DNA of 61,526 bases from NCBI GenBank assembly GCA_021157415.1, contig JAGGWN010000119.1, positions 1 through 61,526 of the forward strand, in the 5' to 3' direction. Positions within the stretch are counted from its first letter, which is position 1. Each line of letters opens with the position of its first letter. The position numbers and the translations under genes were made by a program. This document shows positions 51,544-60,318 of this stretch, piece by piece. The DNA is from Bacteroidales bacterium. GTDB taxonomy: Bacteria; Bacteroidota; Bacteroidia; Bacteroidales; VadinHA17. The notes beneath the pieces were generated by a model. It did no database searches. It was not told where the DNA came from and saw only the letters and a program-made list of their open reading frames with translations.

Positions 51544-51584
51544 GCGGGCCTGCCCGAATGAATCCGTTCAGGCGGGCCTGCCCG
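51544..51584. repeat. Two direct copies of GCGGGCCTGCCCG
   Basis: Copies at 51544-51556 and 51572-51584, each with an inner GGGC-CT-GCCC palindrome, 28 bases apart. They lie in the interrupted part of a gene remnant. Confidence 0.6.
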
Positions 51585-51592
51585 CCCCGGGA

Positions 51593-51727
51593 AAGAAGAA
51601 GATTCTTTTGCTGGATACCACACCTATCAAGATGCAGGCAGCCGATATAAATTTCGTAAAAACTGCCGGTATGTTATTGGTACCTACTTTTGGAAATAAC
51701 CGGGTGGTAGCCTATAGATATAAATAA
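51593..51727 (+). pseudogene. C-terminal remnant of a beta-propeller (SMP-30/gluconolactonase-like) protein
   Basis: The last 44 residues of an open frame (KKKILLLDTTPIKMQAADIN and VKTAGMLLVPTFGNNRVVAY) look like the final blade of an SMP-30-type protein, which usually ends in LLVVPTF-x-NRVVAYKL. Upstream, the same frame (51389-51592) reads into repeat-like, Pro/Gln/Ala-rich sequence with no propeller features. So most of the gene is gone and a repeat-rich segment is joined to its end. Not expected to make a functional protein. Confidence 0.5.
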
Positions 51728-51759
51728 TCTTCTGACCAGACGGTTATTTATGGATTATT

Positions 51760-52149
51760 TTATTTTATAAAGGAGAGTGTTAGCGGATACGGCCATAGTT
51801 CTCCTTTAGCTGCCTTGATGGCTCCGATAATGGGAAAAATCATCATCAGCAATCCCAAAACGATCAACAGGGGTATGCCAATAAAAACCAGCGTAAAAAG
51901 ACCCGCAATCATTCCGTAGATCAAGGCGCTGATCAGCCAGTTGATGATCATTTTTCCGTGTCTGTCAACCTCGGAAAATTTTTCATTGTTTGTCAGCCAC
52001 ATGATCAAAGGCATCACCAGCCCGGCAAAGGGGACAATGAATCCGGAAAACTGGCTTAGGTGCATCAACATCAGATAATTATTCACCTCCATACCCCAGG
52101 GTTTTTCCGTGGGGTTTGTAGGTGTAGGTGTGCTGTCAAGTATTTCCAT
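51760..52149 (-). CDS. DUF4870 domain-containing membrane protein
   Basis: 129 residues with four hydrophobic segments after a short Pro/Thr-rich start. MLMHLSQFSGFIVPFAGLVMPL, NEKFSEVDRHGKMIINWLIS and the closing IGAIKAAKGELWPYPLTL are the DUF4870 (Tic20-like fold) signature. Function unknown. Starts 14 bases after lptB, so probably in its transcript. Confidence 0.85.
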   Translation of the reverse strand: MEILDSTPTPTNPTEKPWGMEVNNYLMLMHLSQFSGFIVPFAGLVMPLIMWLTNNEKFSEVDRHGKMIINWLISALIYGMIAGLFTLVFIGIPLLIVLGLLMMIFPIIGAIKAAKGELWPYPLTLSFIK

Positions 52150-52163
52150 AAATATATATTGTC

Positions 52164-52889
52164 TTATCTTCTCAGTTCGAAATTTTTTCCTAAATACACT
52201 CTCCGTACATGTTCATCTTCGGCCAGTTCTTCGCTGGTGCCCGATTTCATGATTTTGCCTTCATACAGCAAATAAGCTCTGTTGGTGATCGAGAGGGTTT
52301 CATGAACGTTGTGGTCGGTGATGAGAATACCGATATTTTTATCTTTCAGATGGGCTACGATCTCCTGGATATCTTCCACGGCAATGGGGTCAACGCCGGC
52401 AAAGGGTTCATCCAATAAGATAAAACGGGGTTTGAGGGCCAGGGCACGGGCGATCTCCGTACGTCGCCGCTCGCCGCCCGACAGCTGATTGCCTTTGTTT
52501 TTACGTATTCTTTCCAGGCCGAATTCGGCAATCAGTGATTCCAGTCTCTCGTATTGTTCGTGAGGGGGGATATCTGACATCTCCAACACCGAAAGGATAT
52601 TGTCTTCTACACTCAGTCCGCGAAAGACCGAAGCTTCCTGGGCCAGATAGCCGATACCGCGGCGGGCACGTTTGTACACCGGCAGGGTTGTAATGTCTTC
52701 CTCATCCAGATAGATCTTTCCCTGCAGTGGCCTGATTAATCCCACGATCATATAAAAGGTGGTGGTCTTTCCGGCGCCGTTAGGTCCAAGCAGTCCAACA
52801 ATCTCACCTTGTTCAACCTCAATGGAAACATGGTCGACAACCGTACGCTTCCGGTATTTTTTGACAAGATTGTGGGTTCTGAGCTTCAT
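52164..52889 (-). CDS. lptB: LPS export ABC transporter ATP-binding protein LptB
   Basis: ATPase of the Lpt machine that moves lipopolysaccharide to the outer membrane. 241 residues. Walker [21 protein letters not shown]-loop [18 protein letters not shown], signature [20 protein letters not shown], Walker [21 protein letters not shown]-loop [12 protein letters not shown]. The YLAQE and GVDPIAV details fit LptB rather than other families. Lies between tatC (51 bases upstream) and the DUF4870 gene. Confidence 0.95.
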   Translation of the reverse strand: MKLRTHNLVKKYRKRTVVDHVSIEVEQGEIVGLLGPNGAGKTTTFYMIVGLIRPLQGKIYLDEEDITTLPVYKRARRGIGYLAQEASVFRGLSVEDNILSVLEMSDIPPHEQYERLESLIAEFGLERIRKNKGNQLSGGERRRTEIARALALKPRFILLDEPFAGVDPIAVEDIQEIVAHLKDKNIGILITDHNVHETLSITNRAYLLYEGKIMKSGTSEELAEDEHVRRVYLGKNFELRR

Positions 52890-52940
52890 ATTATGGCTTT
52901 GTTTTAGAAACGAATATACGAAGAATTCATTATAACCGGT

Positions 52941-53990
52941 TTATTCGGTTTTTTCCGGTTGATCATCCGCCTCAGGATCTTCAGGCTCGTCAGGGGTTTT
53001 CCCTTCCCCGGTTTGTTCGGCTCCGCTGGGGGATCCTTCTTCCGGGGCGGACTCTTCACCGGTTGGCTCTGTTTCGGGGGGCGTTTTTTCTGTAGAATCC
53101 TCCTGATCTTGTGCCGAAGCCTTCGCCCCCTCCGGTGTGCTTTCGGATTTACCGTAGCCTTTTGCTTCAAAAGCGGCATCTTGTTGCCGTTTTATCTTTT
53201 TGGAAATTAAAATACTGATTTCATAGAGAACCACCAAGGGTATAAAAACCAAAATCTGGCTGAAGATGTCAGGCGGGGTAATGATGGCGGCAAGGATAAG
53301 AATAATGACAATGGCATGCTTGCGGTATCTCTTCAGAAAAGCAGGGGTCACCAACCCTGCTTTGGTAAGGAAATAAACCAGTACAGGCAACTCAAAAGTG
53401 ATTCCGCCGGCCAGGGCGACCGTAGTCACTGTGGAAATATACGAACGCAGGTTGATACGGTTGATAATCTGGCCGCTGACCGAGTAGGATCCCAGAAAAT
53501 TTATGGACAGGGGGGCAATGATATAATATCCGAAAAGAATGCCCAGAAAAAATAACAGGGAACTGTAAAATACCGATCCGCGGGCATATTTTCTTTCATT
53601 CTCATACAAGGCCGGTTTCATAAATTTCCAGAATTCAAAAAACACATACGGAAAGCCTACGATCAGTCCTGCGATGAGAGAGACCAGAATGTGCGTTTTA
53701 AACTGTCCGGCCATATCGATATTTATGATCTCCAGTGGTTTGGTGTTGATACACAGTTTTGCCACGTGAACAAGGTCTCCCAAACGACATAACAACCGAT
53801 TGGTAAAAAACTCCGGACTTTTAGGGGCCAGGATGATATTGTCGAAAATGAAGTTATGAAAGACAAAAGCAACAATGGCCATAAGGAAGATCACTACCGT
53901 CGATCGGATCAGGTGCCACCGCAATTCTTCCAGATGCTCCAGGAAGGACATCTCATCTGCTTTTTTTCTTTTTTTCTTTTTCTTCGCCAT
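52941..53990 (-). CDS. tatC: Twin-arginine translocase subunit TatC with an acidic C-terminal tail
   Basis: Core of the Tat system for folded proteins. Residues about 14-275 show the TatC features: MSFLEHLEELRWHLIRSTVV at the start, VGFPYVFFEFWKFMKPALYENERKY and six hydrophobic segments. Residues about 280-349 add a Pro/Glu/Ser/Thr-rich, strongly acidic tail (ETEPTGEESAPEEGSPSGAE and similar). TatC normally ends near residue 260, so this is an added tail. The N-terminus is unusually basic (MAKKKKKRKKADE). Confidence 0.93.
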   Translation of the reverse strand: MAKKKKKRKKADEMSFLEHLEELRWHLIRSTVVIFLMAIVAFVFHNFIFDNIILAPKSPEFFTNRLLCRLGDLVHVAKLCINTKPLEIINIDMAGQFKTHILVSLIAGLIVGFPYVFFEFWKFMKPALYENERKYARGSVFYSSLLFFLGILFGYYIIAPLSINFLGSYSVSGQIINRINLRSYISTVTTVALAGGITFELPVLVYFLTKAGLVTPAFLKRYRKHAIVIILILAAIITPPDIFSQILVFIPLVVLYEISILISKKIKRQQDAAFEAKGYGKSESTPEGAKASAQDQEDSTEKTPPETEPTGEESAPEEGSPSGAEQTGEGKTPDEPEDPEADDQPEKTE

Positions 53991-54157
53991 AATCTTCTAT
54001 AGATTCTTTTAACGTGTATGCGTAAAAATTTTCCTGCCGGTTGTTCCGAAAAGTTTCAGGATACAAATAAAATAAACTTATCAGAGAAAAGTTTTATTTA
54101 TGAAAAAATAATTGTACATTAGTAAACATTGAAAAATGCGATCAATGATAAATTTAT

Positions 54158-54165
54158 TATTTTTG
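54158..54165 (+). promoter_or_regulatory. Candidate promoter for recQ
   Basis: TATTTTTG matches TAnnTTTG, 36 bases before the ATG at 54202. No TTTG at the usual upstream spacing. Confidence 0.45.
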
Positions 54166-54201
54166 CAGACTTTCTAAAAAATTGGAGAATTTTAGTCAGA
54201 G

Positions 54202-56394
54202 ATGAGTGTAAGTACAGATATATCGCTAGCGGACTACCTTAAGAAATATTTTGGATTTGATACATTTAAAGGGAACCAGGAAGTCATCATCAGGAATCTG
54301 TTGGATGGGGAAGATACTTTTGTTTTAATGCCCACGGGGGGTGGAAAATCGTTGTGTTATCAACTACCGTCCCTAATCTTGCCGGGTACGGCTATTGTGA
54401 TATCTCCTTTGATCGCTTTAATGAAGAATCAGGTGGATGCCATGCGCAACTTTGTGAGTACAGATGACGGCATTGCCCATTTTTTAAATTCTTCCCTTTC
54501 AAAAGCGGCCATTCAACAGGTGAGAAAAGATGTGACGGAACAAAGGACCAAGTTGTTGTATGTAGCTCCCGAATCCCTGACCAAGGAGGAAAATATTGAG
54601 TTTTTGAAACAAATCAATATTTCGTTTTTCGCCATTGACGAAGCGCATTGTATCTCCGAGTGGGGACATGATTTCAGGCCTGAATACAGACGCATCCGGC
54701 CGATTGTCGAAAAGATAGGGAGGGCGCCGATCATTGCCCTGACGGCCACAGCCACACCCAAGGTGCAGCATGATATCCTTAAAAATCTAGGGATGCCGGA
54801 TGCCAGTGTTTTCAAATCGTCTTTTAACAGGCCCAATCTTTACTATGAGGTGCGGCCCAAAGTGAATGCCACCAGAGAAATCATCAAATATATCAAAGCA
54901 AACCCCGGGAAATCGGGGATTATTTATTGTCTTAGCCGCAAAAAGGTGGAAGAATTGGCAGAGACCCTGCAGGTCAACGGGATCAAAGCATTGGCTTATC
55001 ATGCCGGTATGGATTCGGCTACGCGATCGGAGAATCAGGATAAGTTTCTGATGGAAGACGTGGATGTCATTGTTGCCACCATAGCCTTTGGAATGGGGAT
55101 TGATAAACCCGATGTACGATTCGTCATCCATTACGATATTCCCAAAAGTCTGGAAGGATATTATCAGGAAACCGGCAGGGCGGGGCGTGACGGTGGCGAA
55201 GGACGATGTATCGCTTTTTACAGCTATAAGGATATCCAGAAACTGGAAAAGTTTATGCAGGGCAAACCGGTAGCAGAGCAGGAGATAGGGAAACAACTTT
55301 TGCTGGAAACCACCGCCTACGCTGAGTCGGCCGTATGCCGCCGGAAAATGTTGCTGCATTACTTCGGAGAGGATTACACGGAAGAGAACTGTGGCACCTG
55401 CGATAACTGTACCCATCCGAAAAAACAATTTGAAGGGAAAGACTATGTGGTAAAAGCGCTGAAAGTGATCCTCGCTGTTCATCAAAAGTTCAAGGCCGAA
55501 CATGTGGCCCAGGTGCTCAGCGGCCATGCTACCTCCGGAGTGAAATCCTATAAACATCACCTGCTCGAGGTTTTTGGCCTGGGAAAAGAAAAAGATGAGA
55601 AATTTTGGGCCGCCGTTCTGAGACAGATGTTGGTGCATTACCTTATCGAAAAAGAAATAGAAAACTATGGCCTGCTGAAAGTGACTCCCAAAGGACATGC
55701 ATTTATTGAAAAGCCTTATTCGTTCATGATCGTGGAGAATCATGATTATGAGTCTTTGGATGAGGACAATGCTGCAGCCTCAGGGAGGACGGCTGCTGTG
55801 GATGAAGAACTTCTTAGTATCCTGAAAGATTTGCGCAAAGAGATAGCCCGGAAGAAAAACCTACCCCCTTTTGTAATCTTCCAGGATCCTTCGCTTGAAG
55901 ATATGGCTATACACTACCCGGTATCTCTTGAAGAGCTTAATAATATCACCGGTGTCGGACAGGGGAAAGCCTTGCGTTATGGCAAAGAGTTTGTGGAAGT
56001 GATTAAAAAATATGTGGAAGAAAAAGAGATTGTCAGACCGGCCGAGATGGTGGTGAAATCGGTGGTCAATAAATCGGGACTGAAAGTTTATATTATCCAG
56101 AGCATCGACCGTAAGATATCCCTTGAAGACATCGCTAATTCCAAGAATATCGAGATGGGCGAGTTACTTGATGAGATTGAGTCTATTGTTCACTCGGGCA
56201 CCCGGCTGAATCTGGATTATTACATCAATCAGGTGATGGACGAAGATCATCAGCAGGAAGTTTTTGATTATTTCAGGGAAGAAGCTGAGGATGAGTCTAT
56301 CAAAGCGGCACTGGATGAACTGGGAGAAGATGACTACAGCGAAGAAGATATTCGCCTGATGCGGATCAAGTTCTTCTCCGAAATGGGCAATTGA
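54202..56394 (+). CDS. recQ: ATP-dependent DNA helicase RecQ
   Basis: 3'-5' DNA helicase of recombination and replication-fork repair. 730 residues, longer than E. coli RecQ (about 610). Motif I MPTGGGKSLCYQLPSLI, II FFAIDEAHCISEWGHDFRP, VI YYQETGRAGRDGGEG; RQC zinc-binding MLLHYFGEDYTEENCGTCDN; HRDC-like helical region (IHYPVSLEELNNITGVGQGK). Residues about 640-730 add a C-terminal helix-rich part. Alone between tatC (divergent) and an ABC exporter. Confidence 0.95.
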   Translation: MSVSTDISLADYLKKYFGFDTFKGNQEVIIRNLLDGEDTFVLMPTGGGKSLCYQLPSLILPGTAIVISPLIALMKNQVDAMRNFVSTDDGIAHFLNSSLSKAAIQQVRKDVTEQRTKLLYVAPESLTKEENIEFLKQINISFFAIDEAHCISEWGHDFRPEYRRIRPIVEKIGRAPIIALTATATPKVQHDILKNLGMPDASVFKSSFNRPNLYYEVRPKVNATREIIKYIKANPGKSGIIYCLSRKKVEELAETLQVNGIKALAYHAGMDSATRSENQDKFLMEDVDVIVATIAFGMGIDKPDVRFVIHYDIPKSLEGYYQETGRAGRDGGEGRCIAFYSYKDIQKLEKFMQGKPVAEQEIGKQLLLETTAYAESAVCRRKMLLHYFGEDYTEENCGTCDNCTHPKKQFEGKDYVVKALKVILAVHQKFKAEHVAQVLSGHATSGVKSYKHHLLEVFGLGKEKDEKFWAAVLRQMLVHYLIEKEIENYGLLKVTPKGHAFIEKPYSFMIVENHDYESLDEDNAAASGRTAAVDEELLSILKDLRKEIARKKNLPPFVIFQDPSLEDMAIHYPVSLEELNNITGVGQGKALRYGKEFVEVIKKYVEEKEIVRPAEMVVKSVVNKSGLKVYIIQSIDRKISLEDIANSKNIEMGELLDEIESIVHSGTRLNLDYYINQVMDEDHQQEVFDYFREEAEDESIKAALDELGEDDYSEEDIRLMRIKFFSEMGN

Positions 56395-56468
56395 TATTTT
56401 TTCGTCATTGTCTGCAATGTTTTACCTGTTTTATCGTCTTTTCTAAAAACACACATTAAAATAATCAT

Positions 56469-57365
56469 ATGTCTGTAGTTTTATCAGTACGGGAACTGAC
56501 CCGGTATTATGGCAGGATCAGGGCCGTAGACAGGGTTTCCTTTGAGGTGCCTTCAGGTTCGGTGTACGGTCTGCTGGGGCCTAACGGCAGCGGCAAGACA
56601 ACCACTCTCTCCATGATCATGGGTTCGGTGATCCCCCAATCCGGTACGTTTCAATGGTTTGGAAATGATAAGTATATCCCTTATAAAAAAATAGGAGCTT
56701 TGGTGGAAGCACCCCGTTTTTATCCGTATCTCACCCTGGAGCAGAATCTGATGATCCTGGCCAGGATTAAAGCCGTTCCACCGGAAGATATACGGCGGGT
56801 GCTGGAGATAACGCAATTGTGGAAGCGGCGTTTATCCCGTTATTTCACCCTCTCGCTCGGCATGAAACAACGGTTGGGCATTGCAGGAGCGTTGCTTGGA
56901 AGTCCGGAGGTGCTGGTACTGGATGAACCGGCCAACGCTCTCGACCCCGAAGGGATTGTCGATATACGGCATATAATACAGGAAGAAGCCTCGAAAGGGA
57001 AAACCATTATTATGGCCAGCCATATTCTCGATGAGGTCGAGAAAGTATGTTCTCAGGTGGCCATACTAAAAAAAGGAAAGATCATTGCCGACGGTCCGGT
57101 CGGGGAATTGCTTACGGAAGGCGATTCTCTGGTGGTGGAAGCTTTTGAGACGGAAAAACTTTTCAGAGTGCTTGAAGTAAGCCCGTTGGTGACTTCCGTA
57201 CATCGGGAGGACGACTCGCTGGTACTTGTACTGAAAAAAAATGTATCACCGGCAGAAATTAACCAACTGGCTTACAGCCAGGGGATCATTCTGACACGAT
57301 TGGAAAAACGAAAAAAATCCCTGGAGTCGCAATTCCTGGAACTGGTGAAAGAGGAGGAAGGTTGA
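56469..57365 (+). CDS. ABC transporter ATP-binding protein
   Basis: 298 residues. Walker A GLLGPNGSGKTTTLSMIMG, signature FTLSLGMKQRLGIAGALLG, Walker B VLVLDEPANALDPEGI, H-loop IIMASHILDEVEKV. The sequence after residue 220 is the DUF4162-type C-terminal domain of ABC-2 exporters. With the permease 84 bases downstream it forms a two-gene exporter of unknown substrate, of the kind that moves antibiotics or lipids or acts in envelope assembly. Confidence 0.9.
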   Translation: MSVVLSVRELTRYYGRIRAVDRVSFEVPSGSVYGLLGPNGSGKTTTLSMIMGSVIPQSGTFQWFGNDKYIPYKKIGALVEAPRFYPYLTLEQNLMILARIKAVPPEDIRRVLEITQLWKRRLSRYFTLSLGMKQRLGIAGALLGSPEVLVLDEPANALDPEGIVDIRHIIQEEASKGKTIIMASHILDEVEKVCSQVAILKKGKIIADGPVGELLTEGDSLVVEAFETEKLFRVLEVSPLVTSVHREDDSLVLVLKKNVSPAEINQLAYSQGIILTRLEKRKKSLESQFLELVKEEEG

Positions 57366-57449
57366 GGAGTCGGAGGAAAAATGAGTGGAAATTTGCAGGC
57401 TACACCTGCGTAATGGAAGTGCAATCATACAAAAATTAAATAACAGGGA

Positions 57450-58280
57450 ATGAAAAAATTGTTACAGATCGAATGGATCAAAGCGAAGGATTATGCATCC
57501 TTCAGGGTGTTTGTGTTCATGCATTTTATTTTGTTCCTCCTCGTCCTTTTTATAGGCAGCCGCATTGATATTTCCATTCCCGGTTTCAGTGTCCGTAAAG
57601 TGTATCAGTTTCCATATGTATGGGAATCTTTCTCATGGCTGGCGGGATCGGGTTTTTTCAATCTTTTGCTGGCCATTCCGGTGCTTGTGCTTACGGGCAA
57701 TGAATATGCCTTTCAGACCAACCGGACACAATTGTATGCCGGTCTGGGACGGAATGAATTGTTCGCCAGCAAACTGATCCTGATTGGGGTGTTGGCCTTG
57801 TATGGTTTTCTGTTGGTGTTGATTTCGTCGTTGGTATCGGGTTTCATATTTACGGGGGACCTTTCTTTTTCGGTCCTCTTTGACGGGGTATGGAGGGTTC
57901 TCTTCTATTTTCTGAAGGCGGTGGCGGTTATGCTTTTTGCTTATCTTATCTCTGTTACCTTCCGTAACAATGCGCTGTCCATTGTAATGTTTTTGTTGTA
58001 CTTTATCATGATAGAACCTATTATCCGGCGATTTTTCCCGGCAGATGTCCGTTTATGGTTTCCGGCGCGTGTGATCGGCCACTTGACCCCGTTGCCGGAA
58101 TTTCTTTCTATTGCGTCGGCGAAAGCCGGCAATCCACCGGGAGACCAGAGTCTCACATTTGAGGCCATGGGACTGGCAGGTAAAAATCTGTCTTTATGGG
58201 TAAATATGCTGATGGCCACGTTCTATTCGGTGGTTTTCGGATTTCTCACATGGTGGCAGATGAGGAAAAAAGACCTGTAA
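57450..58280 (+). CDS. ABC-2 family transporter permease
   Basis: 276 residues with six hydrophobic segments, ABC-2 type: a basic start (MKKLLQIEWIKAKDYASFRV), then FMHFILFLLVLFIGSRI, VLTGNEYAFQTNRTQLYAGL (a conserved intracellular loop) and a terminal NMLMATFYSVVFGFLTWWQM. Partner of the ATPase just upstream. Substrate cannot be told. Confidence 0.82.
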   Translation: MKKLLQIEWIKAKDYASFRVFVFMHFILFLLVLFIGSRIDISIPGFSVRKVYQFPYVWESFSWLAGSGFFNLLLAIPVLVLTGNEYAFQTNRTQLYAGLGRNELFASKLILIGVLALYGFLLVLISSLVSGFIFTGDLSFSVLFDGVWRVLFYFLKAVAVMLFAYLISVTFRNNALSIVMFLLYFIMIEPIIRRFFPADVRLWFPARVIGHLTPLPEFLSIASAKAGNPPGDQSLTFEAMGLAGKNLSLWVNMLMATFYSVVFGFLTWWQMRKKDL

Positions 58281-58377
58281 CCGGAGGATATACGGTGGAA
58301 ACCATAGGATGGAAGAAGGGAGAAAGACATTTTTCTTGTTTTGCGTGAGAGGATCCGTTGATTTCCTGCGATTTGAA

Positions 58378-58400
58378 TCTACGTAGGCACCTACGTAGGT
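58378..58400. repeat. Twin CTACGTAGG palindromic repeat, copy 2
   Basis: TCTACGTAGG-CAC-CTACGTAGGT, the same arrangement as at 421-443 with small differences. The two copies are 58 kb apart, at both edges of this window. Confidence 0.6.
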
Positions 58401-58466
58401 CTGATGTATGAAATCCGGTGAAGGAGGGTGATCCTGAAAGGGCAAGAAGATCATCATTCTCCAGTG

Positions 58467-58652
58467 GGGGCAGGATTGTTCGGTCCGGCAAGCCGGACCT
58501 CACGGACCTGGTTTGGGATGCTTCACAAAGAAAAAGCCCGGTCTTCGCTGTGCTCAGACCTGGTTTTGTTTGTTCGTCCTTCATCGATTAACGTTCATCG
58601 TTCTATTTGGGGCAGGATTGCTCATCCCGGCAAGCCGGGATTCGCGGACCTG
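58467..58652. repeat. Pair of 44-base hairpin repeats with covarying arms
   Basis: Copies at 58467-58510 and 58609-58652, 35 of 44 bases identical. Each holds a 7-pair stem around CAAG: GGTCCGG/CCGGACC in the first, ATCCCGG/CCGGGAT in the second. Three arm positions change together on both sides. Confidence 0.6.
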
Positions 58653-58937
58653 TTAGAGGGAGCATTACATTCCAGATTCGTCGATATAGCAAAAGTAAAC
58701 CATCTAAAAAATAAAAGCGACTGGTATCAGGAATTTTTCCCTTCATAGAGACGCTTGGCGACTCCTCCCAGACACTATTGCAATATTAAAGCAAAATTTT
58801 TTAAAAAACAAGCGATAAAATAAATATCTAAAATCATGCCAAATATTTTTGGTTCATCAAGTCGGAGGCATACTCTTTTGCAATTTTTGCTTGTGCGTTG
58901 GCTTGTGCGAATTGCAAATGTGTATGACTCATTCTTG

Positions 58938-59529
58938 CTATAATTTCTCTACTATCCAGTCCAAGTAGGTTTTCGATTCCACCAACTCGCTCTGGTCTGC
59001 TTTGTTTTCCCTTTTATCTTCTGCATGCCAATCAAGTCGGAGGATATTTTTCGCAATCATGTTCTCCTTTTTCCAATCTGCGGATTTTCGTTTTCCAAGA
59101 TCAGAGGAATCTCTGAGCAATAGATACGAATTCAGCTCAAATTCTTTCTTATGAACCCGTTTTCTTTCTTATGAACCCGTTTCAATTCATTTTCGATATC
59201 CGTTAACGTTGGATTATTCTCCTTATCCGCAATAAGTACTTTCTCGGATGCTTGTAAAGTTTCAAAATCGATTAGACCGAATTGACCTTTTTCAGATAGG
59301 CTTCCAAGCTGGCCAACTCAGCTTTCTTTTCAAAATTCGCAGCACCTTTTAATGTCAGATCAATCACTGGTGTCAAACAATTCGCATCCTTCCCATCAAT
59401 GAAGTGTTCAATTTCCTTTCGCTTCAGGTTGTAGATCCTATATATGCCAAAATCAAGGTCATTGGCATTGAACTGGAACATTTCTTTAAGGAAATGCTTG
59501 AGTTGGTCTATTGAAGTTTCTTTATCCAT
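58938..59529 (-). pseudogene. Decayed DNA methyltransferase-like gene
   Basis: The first 80 residues (FLKEMFQFNANDLDFGIYRI, then KRKEIEHFI) match the N-terminus of large Type III-like or Eco57I-like DNA methyltransferases, usually near 1000 residues. The frame stops at 59272. A different frame continues through FGLIDFETLQASEKVLIADK, then breaks again at a 20-base tandem duplication (59142-59181) and resumes with LLLRDSSDLGKRKSADWKKE and RLDWHAEDKRENKADQSELV to the stop at 58938. Parts are missing and at least two frameshifts are present, so it is not expected to work. The ATG directly follows the abiEii stop. Confidence 0.6.
59142..59181. repeat. 20-base tandem duplication inside the methyltransferase remnant
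   Basis: TTCTTTCTTATGAACCCGTT at 59142-59161 and again at 59162-59181. Removing one copy restores an open frame that joins the two halves of the remnant. Confidence 0.85.
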
Positions 59530-60318
59530 TTAAATTTTTTCTATTAATTCGGTTCGGACCAATTCGTAGGCTTTTGCTTGGTCGTATTCAATTCCTGGTC
59601 TTAAAAGCGCGTAGATATCTCCACTGAAATCAGGGTCTTCCAATTTCTCTTCCATGTTTCGCAGGAATTGTTTCTGAGTTGGAGGCTTGTCTACTGAAAA
59701 AGCCATGTATTCTTTATAGACATGGATCAGTTTATCTGTATCGAGATCGAGATTGGTCAACGCGAAATAGAGATCGAAAAGGTCGCGTCCTTTCTTTCGC
59801 TGATATAACGCACGCAGTTTTGTACCCAACAGTTCTTCTGCTTCAAAAGCAATGAGCTTACAAGAACCATTGGCCCAAGAATTCTCTATGTTATGTTCGA
59901 TCTCTTTGTAACCTAAAACCGTAAAGGGTTCTCTGCAATTGATCTCGATCTTCAATCTAAGGTTGATCACTGGTGGAATTTCAGATTCGAAACGGTAAAC
60001 TAAGGTGTTGTTATTGGCCTTTTGTTTTACAACTGGCTTACCTAAGAAATCGAGTTGTTTCCTTATTGCAGATATTGTGTCTTTTATCGGTTCAGACTTT
60101 ATTTGAACCAAGTCGATATCCTCTGAATATCTAACCTGTGGTTTAAGGAATATCTTGTGCAATGCCGTTCCTCCTCTAAATGCCAAGCGTTCTTGCAAGA
60201 ATGGATCAGAGAATAATTCTAACATAGCTTTTTCAATGACCAGATCTTGTTCTATCTGGGCATCTTCAGGCCAGGGCGCGAATTCTTTCCATTCCTCTAT
60301 GTATCGTCTCGGTAGCAT
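59530..60318 (-). CDS. AbiEii/AbiGii family toxin (nucleotidyltransferase)
   Basis: 262 residues. The nucleotidyltransferase motif is FRGGTALHKIF followed by RYSEDIDLVQI (G-G-T and the D-x-D pair), then FEAEELLGTKLRALYQRKKG and RDLFDLYFAL, which are the AbiEii signature. Known AbiEii toxins transfer nucleotides to tRNA or act on other RNA to stop growth during phage infection. It shares one base with the AbiEi antitoxin (TGATG) and the next gene begins right after its stop, so the three were one operon. Lower GC than the rest of the window by eye. Confidence 0.88.
   Translation of the reverse strand: MLPRRYIEEWKEFAPWPEDAQIEQDLVIEKAMLELFSDPFLQERLAFRGGTALHKIFLKPQVRYSEDIDLVQIKSEPIKDTISAIRKQLDFLGKPVVKQKANNNTLVYRFESEIPPVINLRLKIEINCREPFTVLGYKEIEHNIENSWANGSCKLIAFEAEELLGTKLRALYQRKKGRDLFDLYFALTNLDLDTDKLIHVYKEYMAFSVDKPPTQKQFLRNMEEKLEDPDFSGDIYALLRPGIEYDQAKAYELVRTELIEKI

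Larger units (their letters stand above)
58281..58937. other. Repeat-rich spacer after the ABC exporter, no convincing gene
   Basis: About 650 bases. It holds the CTACGTAGG twin repeat (58378-58400) and two 44-base hairpin repeats. A plus-strand frame of about 100 codons (58428-58748) crosses it, but it is made of the hairpin repeats and shows no family motif. GC falls toward 58800. No tRNA or CRISPR seen. Confidence 0.5.

Noticed and set aside
54787-55743. Long minus-strand frame of about 320 codons opposite recQ
   Set aside because: Shadow of recQ; composition dominated by Phe, His and Gln with no motif.
58428-58748. Plus-strand frame of about 106 codons after the ABC permease
   Set aside because: It is built from the two hairpin repeats; could be the tail of a lost gene, but no motif supports a protein.
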